A stretch of 64,000 nucleotides of DNA from Avena insularis. Its lineage: Eukaryota; Streptophyta; Magnoliopsida; Poales; Poaceae. The notes under the pieces are model-generated. The model was not told the DNA's origin and made no database searches. It worked only from the letters and a program-made list of their open reading frames with translations. Position 1 is the stretch's first letter. Every line of letters starts with the position of its first letter. Of this stretch, positions 15,001-29,024 are shown in pieces. The translations under genes were made by a program, and so were the position numbers. The stretch lies in NCBI GenBank assembly GCA_023614405.1, contig JAJUPC010000223.1, forward strand, positions 62,001 through 126,000. Reading direction: 5' to 3'.

Positions 15001-18000
15001 CACATGCAATGACTCTAGTGGTGTTTTAGGAAAGGAAGGCACATGCAACGACTCTGGTGGTGGTTTAGGAAAGGAACACACATGCAATGACTCTGGTGGT
15101 GGGTTGAGAAAGGAATACACATGCAATGACTCTGGTCCATCCATGTGGTTTAGGAAAAGAAGATACATGTAATGACTCTGGTGGTGGTTTACGAAAAGGA
15201 ACACACATGCAATGACTCTAGTGGTGGTTTAGGAAAGGAACACACATGCAATGACTCTGGTGGTGGTTTTGGAAAGGAACACACATGCAATGACTCTGGT
15301 GGTGGTTTAGGTAAGTAAGACACATGCAATGACTCTGGTGCTGTTTTAGAAAAAGAAGAGACATACAATGACTTTGGTGGTGGTTTAGTAAAGGAACACA
15401 CATGCAATTACTATAGTTGTGGTTTAGTAAAAGAACACACATTCAATGAGTCTGGTGGTTGTTTAGGAAAGGAACACACATGCAATGACTCTAGTGGTGG
15501 TTTAGGAAAGGAAGACAGATGCAATGACTCTGGTGGATCCATGTGGTTTAGGAAAAAAGACACATGCAATGACTCTGGTGGTGGTTTAGGAAAGGAACAC
15601 ACATGCAATGACTCTGGTGGTGGTTTAGGAAAGGAAGTGACATGCAATGACTCTGGTGGATCCATGTGGTTTAGGAAAAGAAGAAACATGCAATGACTCT
15701 GGTAGTGGTTTAGGAAAGGAACACACATGCAATGACCCTGGTGGTGGTTTAAGAAAGGAACACTCATGTAATGACACTGGTGGATCCATGTGGTTTAGGA
15801 AAACAACACATGCAATGACTCCGGTGGTGGTTTAGGAAAGGAACACACATGCAACGACTCTGGTGGATCCATGTGGTTTTGGAAAATAAGACACATGCAA
15901 TGACTCTGATGGTAGTTTTGGAAAGGAGCACGCATACAATGACTCTGCTGGCTCCATGTGGTTTAGGAAAAGAAAACACATGCAATGACTCTGGAGGTGG
16001 TTTAGGAAAGGAAGACACATGCAATGACTCTGGTAGTGGTTTAGGAAAGGAACACACATGCAATGACTCTGGTGGATGCATGTGGTTTAGGAAAAGAAGA
16101 CACATGCAATGACTCTAGCGGTGGTTTAGGAAAGGAACACACATGCAATGACTCTGGTGGTTGTTTAGGAAAGGAACACACATACAATGACTCTGGTGGT
16201 GGTTTAGGAAAGGAACACACATGCAATGACTCTAGTGGTGTTTTAGGAAAGGAAGGCACATGCAATGACTCTGGTGGTGGTTTAGGAAAGGAACACACAT
16301 GCAATGACTCTGGTGGTGGGTTGAGAAAGGAATACACATGCAATGACTCTGGTCCATCCATGTGGTTTAGGAAAAGAAGATACATGTAATGACTATGGTG
16401 GTGGTTCTGAAAAGAACACATGCAATGACTCTAGTGGTGGTTTAGGAAAGGAACACACATGCAATGACTCTGGTGGTGGTTTTGGAAAGGAACACACATG
16501 CAATGACTCTGGTGGTGGTTTAGGTAAGTAAGACACATGCAATGACTCTGGTGCTGTTTTAGAAAAAGAAGAGACATACAATGACTTTGGTGGTGGTTTA
16601 GTAAAGGAACACACATGCAATTACTATAGTTGTGGTTTCGGAAAATAACACACATTCAATGAGTCTGGTGGTTGTTTAGGAAAGGAACACACATGCAATG
16701 ACTCCGGTGGTGGTTTAGGAAAAGAAGACAGATGCAATGACTCTGGTGGATCCATGTGGTTTAGGAAAAAAGACAAATGCAATGACTCTGGTGGTGGTTT
16801 AGGAAAGGAACACACATGCAATGACTCTGGTGGTGGTTTAGGAAAGGAAGACACATGAAATGACTCTGGTGGATCCATGTGGTTTAGGAAAAGAAGACAC
16901 ATGCAATGACTCTGGTGGTGGTTTAGGAAAGGAAGACACATGCAATGACTCTAGTGGTGGTTTAAGAAAGGAACAGACATGTAATGACACTGGTGGATCC
17001 ATGTGGTTTAGGAAAAGAAGGCAAATGCAATGACTCTGGTGGTGTTTTAGTAAAGGAACACACATGCAATTACTATAGTTGTGGTTTAGTAAAAGAACAC
17101 ACATTCAATGAGTCTGGTGGTTGTTTAGGAAAGGAACACACATGCAATGACTCTAGTGGTGGTTTAGGAAAGGAAGACAGATGCAATGACTCTGGTGGAT
17201 CCATGTGGTTTAGGAAAAAAGACACATGCAATGACTCTGGTGGTGGTTTAGGAAAGGAACACACATGCAATGACTCTGGTGGTGGTTTAGGAAAGGAAGT
17301 GACATGCAATGACTCTGGTGGATCCATGTGGTTTAGGAAAAGAAGAAACATGCAATGACTCTGGTAGTGGTTTAGGAAAGGAACACACATGCAATGACCC
17401 TGGTGGTGGTTTAAGAAAGGAACACTCATGTAATGACACTGGTGGATCCATGTGGTTTAGGAAAACAACACATGCAATGACTCCGGTGGTGGTTTAGGAA
17501 AGGAACACACATGCAACGACTCTGGTGGATCCATGTGGTTTAGGAAAATAAGACACATGCAATGACTCTGATGGTAGTTTTGGAAAGGAGCACGCATACA
17601 ATGACTCTGCTGGCTCCATGTGGTTTAGGAAAAGAAAACACATGCAATGACTCTGGAGGTGGTTTAGGAAAGGAAGACACATGCAATGACTCTGGTAGTG
17701 GTTTAGGAAAGGAACACACATGCAATGACTCTGGTGGATGCATGTGGTTTAGGAAAAGAAGACACATGCAATGACTCTAGCGGTGGTTTAGGAAAGGAAC
17801 ACACATGCAATGACTCTGGTGGTTGTTTAGGAAAGGAACACACATACAATGACTCTGGTGGTGGTTTAGGAAAGGAACACACATGCAATGACTCTAGTGG
17901 TGTTTTAGGAAAGGAAGGCACATGCAATGACTCTGGTGGTGGTTTAGGAAAGGAACACACATGCAATGACTCTGGTGGTGGGTTGAGAAAGGAATACACA

Positions 18001-19400
18001 TGCAATGACTCTGGTCCATCCATGTGGTTTAGGAAAAGAAGATACATGTAATGACTCTGGTGGTGGTTTACGAAAAGGAACACACATGCAATGACTCTAG
18101 TGGTGGTTTAGGAAAGGAACACACATGCAATGACTCTGGTGGTTTTGGAAAGGAACACACATGCAATGACTCTGGTGGTGGTTTAGGTAAGTAAGACACA
18201 TGCAATGACTCTGGTGCTGTTTTAGAAAAAGAAGAGACATACAATGACTTTGGTGGTGGTTTAGTAAAGGAACACACATGCAATTACTATAGTTGTGGTT
18301 TCGGAAAATAACACACATTCAATGAGTCTGGTGGTTGTTTAGGAAAGGAACACACATGCAATGACTCCGGTGGTGGTTTAGGAAAAGAAGACAGATGCAA
18401 TGACTCTGGTGGATCCATGTGGATTAGGAAAAAAGACAAATGCAATGACTCTGGTGGTGGTTTAGGAAAGGAACACACATGCAATGACTCTGGTGGTGGT
18501 TTAGGAAAGGAAGACACATGAAATGACTCTGGTGGATCCATGTGGTTTAGGAAAAGAAGACACATGCAATGACTCTGGTGGTGGTTTAGGAAAGGAAGAC
18601 ACATGCAATGACTCTAGTGGTGGTTTAAGAAAGAATGACATGTAATGACACTGGTGGATCCATGTGGTTTAGGAAAAGAAGGCAAATGCAATGACTCTGG
18701 TGGTGTTTAGTAAAGGAACACATGCAATTACTATAGTTGTTGTTTAGTAAAAGAAGACACATTCAATGAGTCTGGTGGTTGTTTAGGAAAGGAACACACA
18801 TGCAATGACTCTAGTGGTGGTTTAGGAAAGGAAGACAGATGCAATGACTCTGGTGGATCCATGTGGTTTAGGAAAAAAGACACATGCAATGACTCTGGTG
18901 GTGGTTTAGGAAAGGAACACACATGCAATGACTCTGGTGGTGGTTTAGGAAAGGAAGTGACATGCAATGACTCTGGTGGATCCATGTGGTTTAGGAAAAG
19001 AAGAAACATGCAATGACTCTGGTAGTGGTTTAGGAAAGGAACACACATGCAATGACCCTGGTGGTGGTTTAAGAAAGGAACACTCATGTAATGACACTGG
19101 TGGATCCATGTGGTTTAGGAAAACAACACATGCAATGACTCCGGTGGTGGTTTAGGAAAGGAACACACATGCAACGACTCTGGTGGATCCATGTGGTTTA
19201 GGAAAATAAGACACATGCAATGACTCTGATGGTAGTTTTGGAAAGGAGCACGCATACAATGACTCTGCTGGCTCCATGTGGTTTAGGAAAAGAAAACACA
19301 TGCAATGACTCTGGAGGTGGTTTAGGAAAGGAAGACACATACAATGACTCTGGTGGATCAATGTGGTTTAGGAAAAGAAGACACATGCAATGACTCTGGT
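12097..19400. repeat. Higher-order repeat, period about 1660 bp (five starts)
   Basis: The same leading block begins near 12097, 13751, 15411, 17073 and 18731, a spacing of 1654, 1660, 1662 and 1658 bp. It holds ATTCAATGAGTCTGG, then AAGGAAGTGACATGC and later AAACAACACATGCAATG. The copies starting at 12097, 15411 and 17073 share one internal order. The copy at 13751 carries a second version of the block at 14403 (at 14846) instead, yet keeps almost the same length. The segment at 13516-14400 recurs at 16838-17722 (offset 3322 bp) with little change. This is among the most homogeneous zones of the array. Confidence 0.8.
12421..13370. repeat. Degenerate stretch inside the 1660-bp repeat
   Basis: Compared with the sister copies at 14081-15000 and 15740-16600, this stretch has clustered changes. 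At about 12425-12490 and 12840-12930 many differences replace G or A with T (for example GTAAAGTAAC for GGAAAGGAAC, and GATTTTCT where GCAATGAC is expected). Small deletions occur near 12870, 12950, 12985, 13345 and 13365. Neighbouring monomers are clean, so the decay is local. It may be a real mutation cluster or a consensus error in the assembly. Confidence 0.6.
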
Positions 19401-22400
19401 GGTGGTTTAGGAAAGGAACACACATGCAATGACTCTGGTGGATGCATGTGGTTTAGGAAAAGAAGACACATGCAATGACTCTAGCGGTGGTTTAGGAAAG
19501 GAACACACATGCAATGACTCTGGTGGTTGTTTAGGAAAGGAACACACATGCAATGACTCTGGTGGTGGTTTTCGAAAGGAACACACATGCAATGACTCTA
19601 GTGGTGTTTTAGGAAAGGAAGGCACATGCAATGACTCTGGTGGTGGTTTAGGAAAGGAACACACATGCAATGACTCTGGTGGTGGGTTGAGAAAGGAATA
19701 CACATGCAATGACTCTGGTCCATCCATGTGGTTTAGGAAAAGAAGATACATGTAATGACTCTGGTGGTGGTTTACGAAAAGGAACACACATGCAATGACT
19801 CTGGTGGTGGTTTAGGAAAGGAACACACATGCAATGACTCTGGTGGTGGTTTTGGAAAGGAACACACATGCAATGACTCTGGTGGTGGTTTAGGTAAGTA
19901 AGACACATGCAATGACTCTGGTGGTGTTTTAGAAAAAGAAGACACATACAATGACTTTGGTGGTGGTTTAGTAAAGGAACACACATGCAATTACTATAGT
20001 TGTGGTTTAGGAAAAGAACACACATTCAATGAGTCTGGTGGTTGTTTAGGAAAGGAACACACATGCAATGACTCCGGTGGTGGTTTAGGAAAGGAAGACA
20101 GATGCAATGACTCTGGTGGATCCATGTGGTTTAGGAAAAAAGACAAATGCAATGACTCTGGTGGTGGTTTAGGAAAGGAACACACATGGAATGACTCTGG
20201 TGGTGGTTTAGGAAAGGAAGACACATGAAATGACTCTGGTGGATCCATGTGGTTTAGGAAAAGAAGACACATGCAATGACTCTGGTGGTGGTTTAGGAAA
20301 GGAAGACACATGCAATGACTCTGGTGGTGGTTTAAGAAAGGAACACTCATGTAATGACACTGGTGGATCCATGTGGTTTAGGAAAACAACACATGCAATG
20401 ACTCCGGTGGTGGTTTAGGAAAGGAACACACATGCAACGACTCTGGTGGATCCATGTGGTTTAGGAAAATAAGACACATGCAATGACTCTGATGGTAGTT
20501 TTGGAAAGGAGCACGCATGCAATGACTCTGCTGGCTCGATGTGGTTTAGGAAAAGAAAACACATGCAATGACTCTGGAGGTGGTTCAGGAAAGGAAGATA
20601 CATACAATGACTCTGGTGGATCAATGTGGGTTAGGAAAAGAAGACACATGCAATGACTCTGGTGGTGGTTTAGGAAAGGAACACACATGCAATGACTCTG
20701 GTGGATGCATGTGGTTTAGGAAAAGAAGACACATGTAATGACTCTAGCGGTGGTTTAGGAAAGGAACACACATGCAATGACTCTGGTGGTTGTTTAGGAA
20801 AGGAACACACATGCAATGACTCTGGTGGTGGTTTTGGTAAGTAAGACACATGCAATGACTCTAGTGGTGTTTTAGGAAAGGAAGGCACATGCAATGACTC
20901 TGGTGGTGGTTTAGGAAAGGAACACACATGCAATGACTCTGGTGGTGGGTTGAGAAAGGAATACACATGCAATGACTCTGGTCCATCCATGTGGTTTTGG
21001 AAAAGAAGATACATGTAATGACTCTGGTGGTGGTTTACGAAAAGGAACACACATGCAATGACTCTGGTGGTGGTTTAGGAAAGGAACACACATGCAATGA
21101 CTCTGGTGGTGGTTTTGGAAAGGAACACACATGCAATGACTCTGGTGGTGGTTTAGGTAAGTAAGACACATGCAATGACTCTGGTGCTGTTTTAGAAAAA
21201 GAAGAGACATACAATGACTTTGGTGGTGGTTTAGTAAAGGAACACACATGCAATTACTATAGTTGTGGTTTAGGAAAATAACACACATTCAATGAGTCTG
21301 GTGGTTGTTTAGTAAAGGAACACACATGCAATGACTCCGGTGGTGGTTTAGGAAAGGAAGACAGATGCAATGACTCTGGTGGATCCATGTGGTTTAGGAA
21401 AAGAACACAAATGCAATGACTCTGGTGGTGGTTTAGGAAAGGAACACACATGCAATGACTCTGGTGGTGGTTTAGGAAAGGAAGACACATGAAATGACTC
21501 TGGTGGATCCATGTGGTTTAGGAAAAGAAGACACATGCAATGACTCTGGTGGTGGTTTAGGAAAGGAAGACACATGCAATGACTCTAGTGGTGGTTTAAG
21601 AAAGGACATGTAATGACACTGGTGGATCCATGTGGTTTAGGAAAAGAAGGCAAATGCAATGACTCAGTGGTGTTTTAGTAAAGGAACACACATGCAATTA
21701 CTATAGTTGTGGTTTAGTAAAAGAACACACATTCAATGAGTCTGGTGGTTGTTTAGGAAAGGAACACACATGCAATGACTCTAGTGGTGGTTTAGGAAAG
21801 GAAGACAGATGCAATGACTCTGGTGGATCCATGTGGTTTAGGAAAAAAGACACATGCAATGACTCTGGTGGTGGTTTAGGAAAGGAACACACATGCAATG
21901 ACTCTGGTGGTGGTTTAGGAAAGGAAGTGACATGCAATGACTCTGGTGGATCCATGTGGTTTAGGAAAAGAAGAAACATGCAATGACTCTGGTGGTGGTT
22001 TAGGAAAGGAACACACATGCAATGACTCTGGTGGTGGTTTAAGAAAGGAACACTCATGTAATGACACTGGTGGATCCATGTGGTTTAGGAAAACAACACA
22101 TGCAATGACTCCGGTGGTGTTTTAGGAAAGGAACACACATGCAACGACTCTGGTGGATCCATGTGGTTTAGGAAAATAAGACACATGCAATGACTCTGAT
22201 GGTAGTTTTGGAAAGGAGCACGAATACAATGACTCTGCTGGCTCCATGTGGTTTAGGAAAAGAAAACACATGCAATGACTCTGGAGGTGGTTTAGGAAAG
22301 GAAGACACATACAATGACTCTGGTGGATCAATGTAGTTTAGGAAAAGAAGACACATGCAATGACTCTGGTGGTGGTTTAGGAAAGGAACACACATGCAAT

Positions 22401-24016
22401 GACTCTGGTGGATGCATGTGGTTTAGGAAAAGAAGACACATGCAATGACTCTAGCGGTGGTTTAGGAAAGGAACACACATGCAATGACTCTGGTGGTTGT
22501 TTAGGAAAGGAACACACATGCAATGACTCTGGTGGTGGTTTTCGAAAGGAACACACATGCAATGACTCTAGTGGTGTTTTAGGAAAGGAAGGCACATGCA
22601 ATGACTCTGGTGGTGGTTTAGGAAAGGAACACACATGCAATGACTCTGGTGGTGGGTTGAGAAAGGAATACACATGCAATGACTCGGGTGCATCCATGTG
22701 GTTTAGGAAAAGAAGACAGATGTAATGACTCTGGTGGTGGTTTAGGAAAAGGAACACACATGCAATGGTGGTGGTTTAGGAAAGGAACACACATGCAATG
22801 ACTCTGGTGGTGGTTTTGGAAAGGAACACACATGCAATGACTCTGGTGGTGGTTTAGGTAAGTAAGACACATGCAATGACTCTGGTGGTGGTTTAGAAAA
22901 AGAAGACACATACAATGACTTTGGTGGTGGTTTAGTAAAGGAACACACATGCAATTACTATAGTTGTGGTTTAGGAAAAGAACACACATTCAATGAGTCT
23001 GGTGGTTGTTTAGGAAAGGAACACACATGCAATGACTCCGGCGGTGGTTTAGGAAAGGAATACAGATGCAATGACTCTGGTGGATCCATGTGGTTTAGGA
23101 AAAAAGACACATGCAATGACTCTGGTGGTTGTTTAGGAAAGGAACACACATGCAATGACTCTGGTGGTGGTTTAGGAAAAGAAGACACATGCAATGACTC
23201 TGGTGGATCCATGTGGTTTAGGAAAAGAAGACACATGCAATGACTCTGGTGGTGGTTTAGGAAAGGAACACACATGCAATGCCTCTGGTGGTGGTTTAAG
23301 AAAGGAACACTCATGTAATGACACTGGTGGATCCATGTGGTTTAGGAAAACAAGACACATGCAATGACTCCGGTGGTGGTTTAGGAAAGGAACACACATG
23401 CAACAACTCTGGTGGATCCATGTGGTTTAGGAAAAGAAGACACATGCAATGACTCTGATGGTAGTTTTGGAAAGGAGCACGCATGCAATGACTCTGCTGG
23501 CTCCATGTGGTTTAGGAAAAGAAAACACATGCAATGACTCTGGAGGTGGTTTAGGAAAGGAAGACACATACAATGACTCTGGTGGATCAATGTGTTTTAG
23601 GAAAAGAAGACACATGCAATGACTCTGGTGGTGGTTTAGGAAAGGAACACACATGCAATGACTCTGGTGGATGCACGTGGTTTAGGAAAAGAAGACACAT
23701 GCAATGACTCTAGCGGTGGTATAGGAAAGGAACACACATGCAATGACTCTGGTGGTTGTTTAGGAAAGGAACACACATGCAATGACTCTGGTGGTGGTTT
23801 TCGAAAGGAACACACATGCAATGACTCTTGTGGTGTTTTAGGAAAGGAAGACACATGCAATGACTCTGGTGGTGGTTTCGGAAAGGAACACACATGCAAT
23901 GACTCTAGTGGTGGGTTGAGAAAGGAATACACATGCAATGACTCTGGTGCATCCATGTGGTTTAGGAAAAGAAGACACATGTAATGACTCTGGTGGTGGT
24001 TTAGGAAAAGGAACAC
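19152..24016. repeat. Higher-order repeat, spacings 1263, 1707 and 1259 bp
   Basis: A block with GGAGCACGCAT and TGCTGGCTCCATGTGG (or TGCTGGCTCGATG) begins near 19152, 20415, 22122 and 23381. The downstream block at 19407-19787 recurs at 20670, 22377 and 23636 with the same spacings. The longer 1707-bp interval holds an extra segment (about 21490-21720) resembling 18530-18730. Edges are approximate. Confidence 0.75.
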
Positions 24017-24549
24017 ACATGCAATGACTCTGGTAGTGGTTTAGGAAAGGAACACACATGCAATGACTCTGGTGGTGGTTTTGGAAAGGAACACACATGC
24101 AATGACTCTGGTGGTTGTTTAGGTAAGTAAGACACATGCAAAGACTCTGGTGGTGGTTTAGAAAAAGAAGACACATACAATGACTTTGGTGGTGGTTTAG
24201 TAAAGGAACACACATGCAATTACTATAGTTGTGGTTTAGGAAAAGAACACACATTCAATGAGTCTGGAGGTTGTTTAGGAAAGGAACACACATGCAATGA
24301 CTCCGGTGGTGGTTTAGGAAAGGAAGACAGATGCAATGACTCTGGTGGATCCATGTGGTTTAGGAAAAAAGACAAATGCAATGACTCTGGTGGTGGTTTA
24401 GGAAAGGAACACACATGCAATGACTCTGGTGGTGGTTTAGGAAAGCAAGACACATGCAATGACTCTGGTGGATCCATGTGGTTTAGGAAAATAAGACACA
24501 TGCAATCACTCTGGCGGTGGTTTAGGAAAGGAACACACATGCAATGACT

Positions 24550-27500
24550 CTGGTGGTGGTTTAAGAAAGGAACACACATGCAATGACACTGGTGGATCCA
24601 TGTGGTTTAGGAAAATAACACACATGCAATGACTCTGGTGGTGGTTTAGGAAAGGAACACACATGCAATGACTCTGGTGGTGGTTTTGGAAAGGAACACA
24701 CATGTAATGACTCTGGTGGTGGTTTAGGAAAGTAAGACACATGTAATGACTCTGGTGGTGGTTTAGAAAAAGAAGACACATGCAATGACTTTGGTGGTGG
24801 TTTAGGAAAGGAACACACATGTAATTACTATAGTTGTGGTTTAAGAAAAGAACACACATTCAATGAGTCTGGTGGTTGTTTAGGAAAGGAACACACATGC
24901 AATGACTCCAGCGGTGGTTTAGGAAAGGAATACAGATGCAATGACTCTGGTGGATCCATGTGGTTTAGGAAAAAAGACACATGCAATGACTCTGGTGGTG
25001 GTTTAGGAAAGGAACACACATGCAATGACTCTGGTGGTGGTTTAGGAAAAGAAGACACATGCAATGACTCTGGTGGATCCATGTGGTTTAGGAAAAGAAG
25101 ACACATGCAATGACTCTGTTGGTGGTTTAGGAAAGGAACACAAATACAATGCCTCTGGTGGTGGTTTAAGAAAGGAACACTCATGTAATGACACTGGTGG
25201 ATCCATGTGGTTTAGGAAAACAAGACACATGCAATGACTCCGGTGGTGGTTTAGGAAAGGAACACACATGTAACAACTCTGGTGGATCCATGTGGTTTAG
25301 GAAAAGAAGACACATGCAATGACTCTGATGGTAGTTTTGGAAAGGAGCACGCATGCAATGACTCTGCTGGCTCCATGTGTTTTAGGAAAAAAGACACATG
25401 CAATGACTCTAATGGTGGTTTAGGAAAAGAACACACATGCATTGACTCTGGTGGTGGTTAGGAAAGGAACACACATGCAATGACTCTGGTGGATGCATGT
25501 GGTTTAGGAAAAGAAGACACATGCAATGACTCTAGCGGTGGTTTAGGAAAGGAACACACATGCAATGACTCTGGTGGTTGTTTAGGAAAGGAATACACAT
25601 GCAATGACTCTTGTGGTGGTTTTCGAATGGAACACACATGCAATGACTCTAGTGGTGTTTTAGGAAAGGAAGACACATGCAATGACTCTGGTGGTGGTTT
25701 AGGAAAGGAACACACATGCAATGACTCTGGTGGTGGTTTTGGAAAGGAACACACATGCAATGACTCTGGTGGTGGTTTAGGTAAGTAAGACACATGCAAT
25801 GACTCTGGTGGTGGTTTAGAAAAAGAGGACACATACAATGACTTTGGTGGTGGTTTAGTCAAGGAACACACATGCAATTACTATAGTTGTGGTTTAGGAA
25901 AAGAACACACATTCAATGAGTCTGGTGGTTGCTTAGGAAAGGAACACACATGCAATGACTCCGGTGGTGATTTAGGAAAGGAAGATAGATGCAATGACTC
26001 TGGTGGATCCATGTGGTTTAGGAAAAAAGACACATGCAATGACTCTGGTGGTGGTTTAGGAAAGGAACACACATGCAATGACTCTGGTGGTGGTTTAGGA
26101 AAGGAAGACACATGCAATGACTCTAGTGGATCCATGTGGTTTAGGAAAAGAAGACACATGCAATGACTCTGGTGGTGGTTTAGGAAAGGAAGACACATGC
26201 AATGACTCCGGTGGTGGTTTAGGAAAGGAACACACATGTAACGACTCTGGTGGATCCATGTGGTTTAGGAAAACAAGACACATGCAATGACTCTGATGGT
26301 AGTTTTGGAAAGGAGCACCCATGCAATGACTCTGCTGGCTCCATGTGGTTTAGGAAAAGAAAACACATGCAATGACTCTGGAGGTGGTTTAAGAAAGGAA
26401 GACACATACAATGACTCTGGTGGATCAATGTGGTTTAGGAAAAGAAGACACATGCAATGAGTCTGGGGGTGGTTTAGGAAAGGAACACACATGCAATGAC
26501 TCTGGTGGATGCATGCGGTTTAGGAAAAGAAGACACATGCAATGACTCTAGCGGTGGTTTAGGAAAGGAACACACATGCAATGACTCTGGTGGTTGTTTA
26601 GGAAAGGAACACACATGGAATGACTCTGGTGGTGGTTTTCGAAAGGAACACACATGCAATGACTCTAGTGGTGTTTTAGGAAAGGAAGACACGTGTAATG
26701 ACTCTAGTGGTGGTTTAGGAAAGGAACACACATGCAATGACTCTGGTGGTGGGTTGAGAAAGGAATACACATGCAATGACTCTGGTGCATCCATGTGGTT
26801 TAGGAAAAGAAGACACATGTAATGACTCTGGAGGTGGTTTAGGAAAAGGAACACACATGCAATGACTCTGGTGGTGGTTTAGGAAAGGAACACACATGCA
26901 ATGACTCTGGTGGTGGTTTTGGAAAGGAACACACATGCAATGACTCTGGTGGTGGTTTAGGTAAGTAAGACACATGCAATGACTCTGGTAGTGGTTTAGA
27001 AAAAGAGGACACATACAATGACTTTGGTGGTGGTTTAGTAAAGGAACACACATGCAATTACTATAGTTGTGGTTTAGGAAAAGAACACACATTCAATGAG
27101 TCTGGTGGTTGTTTAGGAAAGGAACACACATGCAATGACTCCGGTGGTGGTTTAGGAAAGGAAGACAGATGCAATGACTCTGGTGGATCCATGTGGTTTA
27201 GGAAAAAAGACACATGCAATGACTCTGGTGGTGGTTTAGGAAAGGAACACACATGCAATGACTCTGGTGGTGGTTTAGGAAAGGAAGACACATGCAATGA
27301 CTCTGGTGGATCCATGTGGTTTAGGAAAAGAAGACACATGCAATGACTCTGGTGGTGGTTTAGGAAAGGAAGACACATGCAATGACTCCGGTGGTGGTTT
27401 AGGAAAGGAACACACATGTAACGACTCTGGTGGATCCATGTGGTTTAGGAAAACAAGACACATGCAATGACTCTCATGGTAGTTTTGGAAAGGAGCACGC

Positions 27501-28848
27501 ATGCAATGACTCTGCTGGCTCCATGTGGTTTAGGGGAAGAAAACACATGCAATGACTCTGGAGGTGGTTTAGGAAAGGAAGACACATACAATGACTCTGG
27601 TGGATCAATGTGGTTTAGGAAAAGAAGACACATGCAATGAGTCTGGTGGTGGTTTAGGAAAGGAACACACATGCAATGACTCTGGTGGATGCATGTGGTT
27701 TAGGAAAAGAAGACACATGCAATGACTCTCGCGGTGGTTTAGGAAAGGAACACACATGCAATGACTTTGGTGGTTGTTTAGGAAAGGAACACACATGGAA
27801 TGACTCTGGTGGTGGTTTTCGAAAGGAACACACATGCAATGACTCTAGTGGTGTTTTAGGAAAGGAAGACACGTGCAATGACTCTAGTGGTGGTTTAGGA
27901 AAGGAACACACATGCAATGACTCTGGTGCATCCATGTGGTTTAGGAAAAGAAGACACATGTAATGACTCTGGTGGTGGTTTAGGAAAAGGAACACACATG
28001 CAATGACTCTGGTGGTGGTTTAGGAAAGGAACACACATGCAACGACTCTGGTGGTGGTTCTGGAAAGGAACACACATGCAATGACTCTGGTGGAGGTTTA
28101 GGTAAGTAAGACACATGCAATGACTCTGGTGGTGTTTTAGAAAAAGAGGACACATACAATGACTTTGGTGGTGGTTTAGTAAAGGAACACACATGCAATT
28201 ACTATAGTTGTGGTTTAGGAAAAGAACACACATTCAATGAGTCTGGTGGTTGTTTAGGAAAGGAACACACATGCAATGACTATAGTTGTGGTTTAAGAAA
28301 AGAACACACATGCAATGACTCTTGTGGTGGTTTAGGAAAGGAACACACATGCAATGACTCTGGTGGATCCATGTGGTTTAGGAAAAAAGACACATGCAAT
28401 GACTCTGGTGGTGGTTTAGGAAAGGAACACACATGCAATGACTCTGGTGGTGGTTTAGGAAAGGAAGACACATGCAATGACTCTGGTGGATCCATGTGGT
28501 TTAGGAAAAGAAGACACATGCAATGACTCTGGTGGTGGTTTAGGAAAGGAAGACACATGCAATGACTCTGGTGGTGGTTTAAGAAAGGAACACACATGTA
28601 ATGCCACTGGTGGATCCATGTGGTTTAGGAAAACAAGACACATGCAATGACTCCAGTGGTGGTTTAGGAAAGGAACACACATGCAATGACTCTGGTGGAT
28701 GCATGTGGTTTAGGAAAATAAGACACATGCAATGACTCTGATGGTAGTTTTAGAAAGGAGCACACATGCAATGACTCTGGTGGATGCATGTGGGTTAGGA
28801 AAAGAAAACACATGCAATGACTCTGGTGGTGGTTTAGGGAAGGAAGGC
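24550..28848. repeat. Large tandem duplication, copy A
   Basis: This block pairs with 29025-33526. Matching segments keep a constant order, but the offset grows stepwise: 4475 bp at 24561-25380, 4522 bp at 25480-26820, 4639 bp at 27061-27960, and 4678 bp from 27980 to the end. The steps are 47 bp (one 46-bp unit plus one base), 117 bp (three 39-bp units) and 39 bp (one unit). Both copies share a rare 2-bp deletion (GGTGGTTAGGAAAGG at 25452 and 29974), so they descend from one block rather than arising by chance. Confidence 0.82.
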
Positions 28849-29024
28849 ACATGCAATGACTCTGGTTCTGGTTTAGGAAAGGAACATACATGACATGACT
28901 CCGGTGGTTGTTTTGGAAAGGAACAGACATGCAATGACTCTGGTGGTGGGTTGAGAAAGGAAGACACATGCAAGGACTCTGGTGCATCCATGTGGTTTAG
29001 GAAAAGAAGACACATGTAATGACT
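28849..29024. repeat. Spacer between duplicated blocks, right-domain-like module
   Basis: These 176 bp separate the two large duplicated blocks. They include a run with CATACATGACATGACTCC and the following GGTTGTTTTGGAAAGGAACAG monomer. The same run occurs at about 34871-34945, and a slightly altered version occurs near 42345-42415, both in the right domain. I see it nowhere else in the left domain. It looks like a foreign module placed at the duplication junction. Confidence 0.65.
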
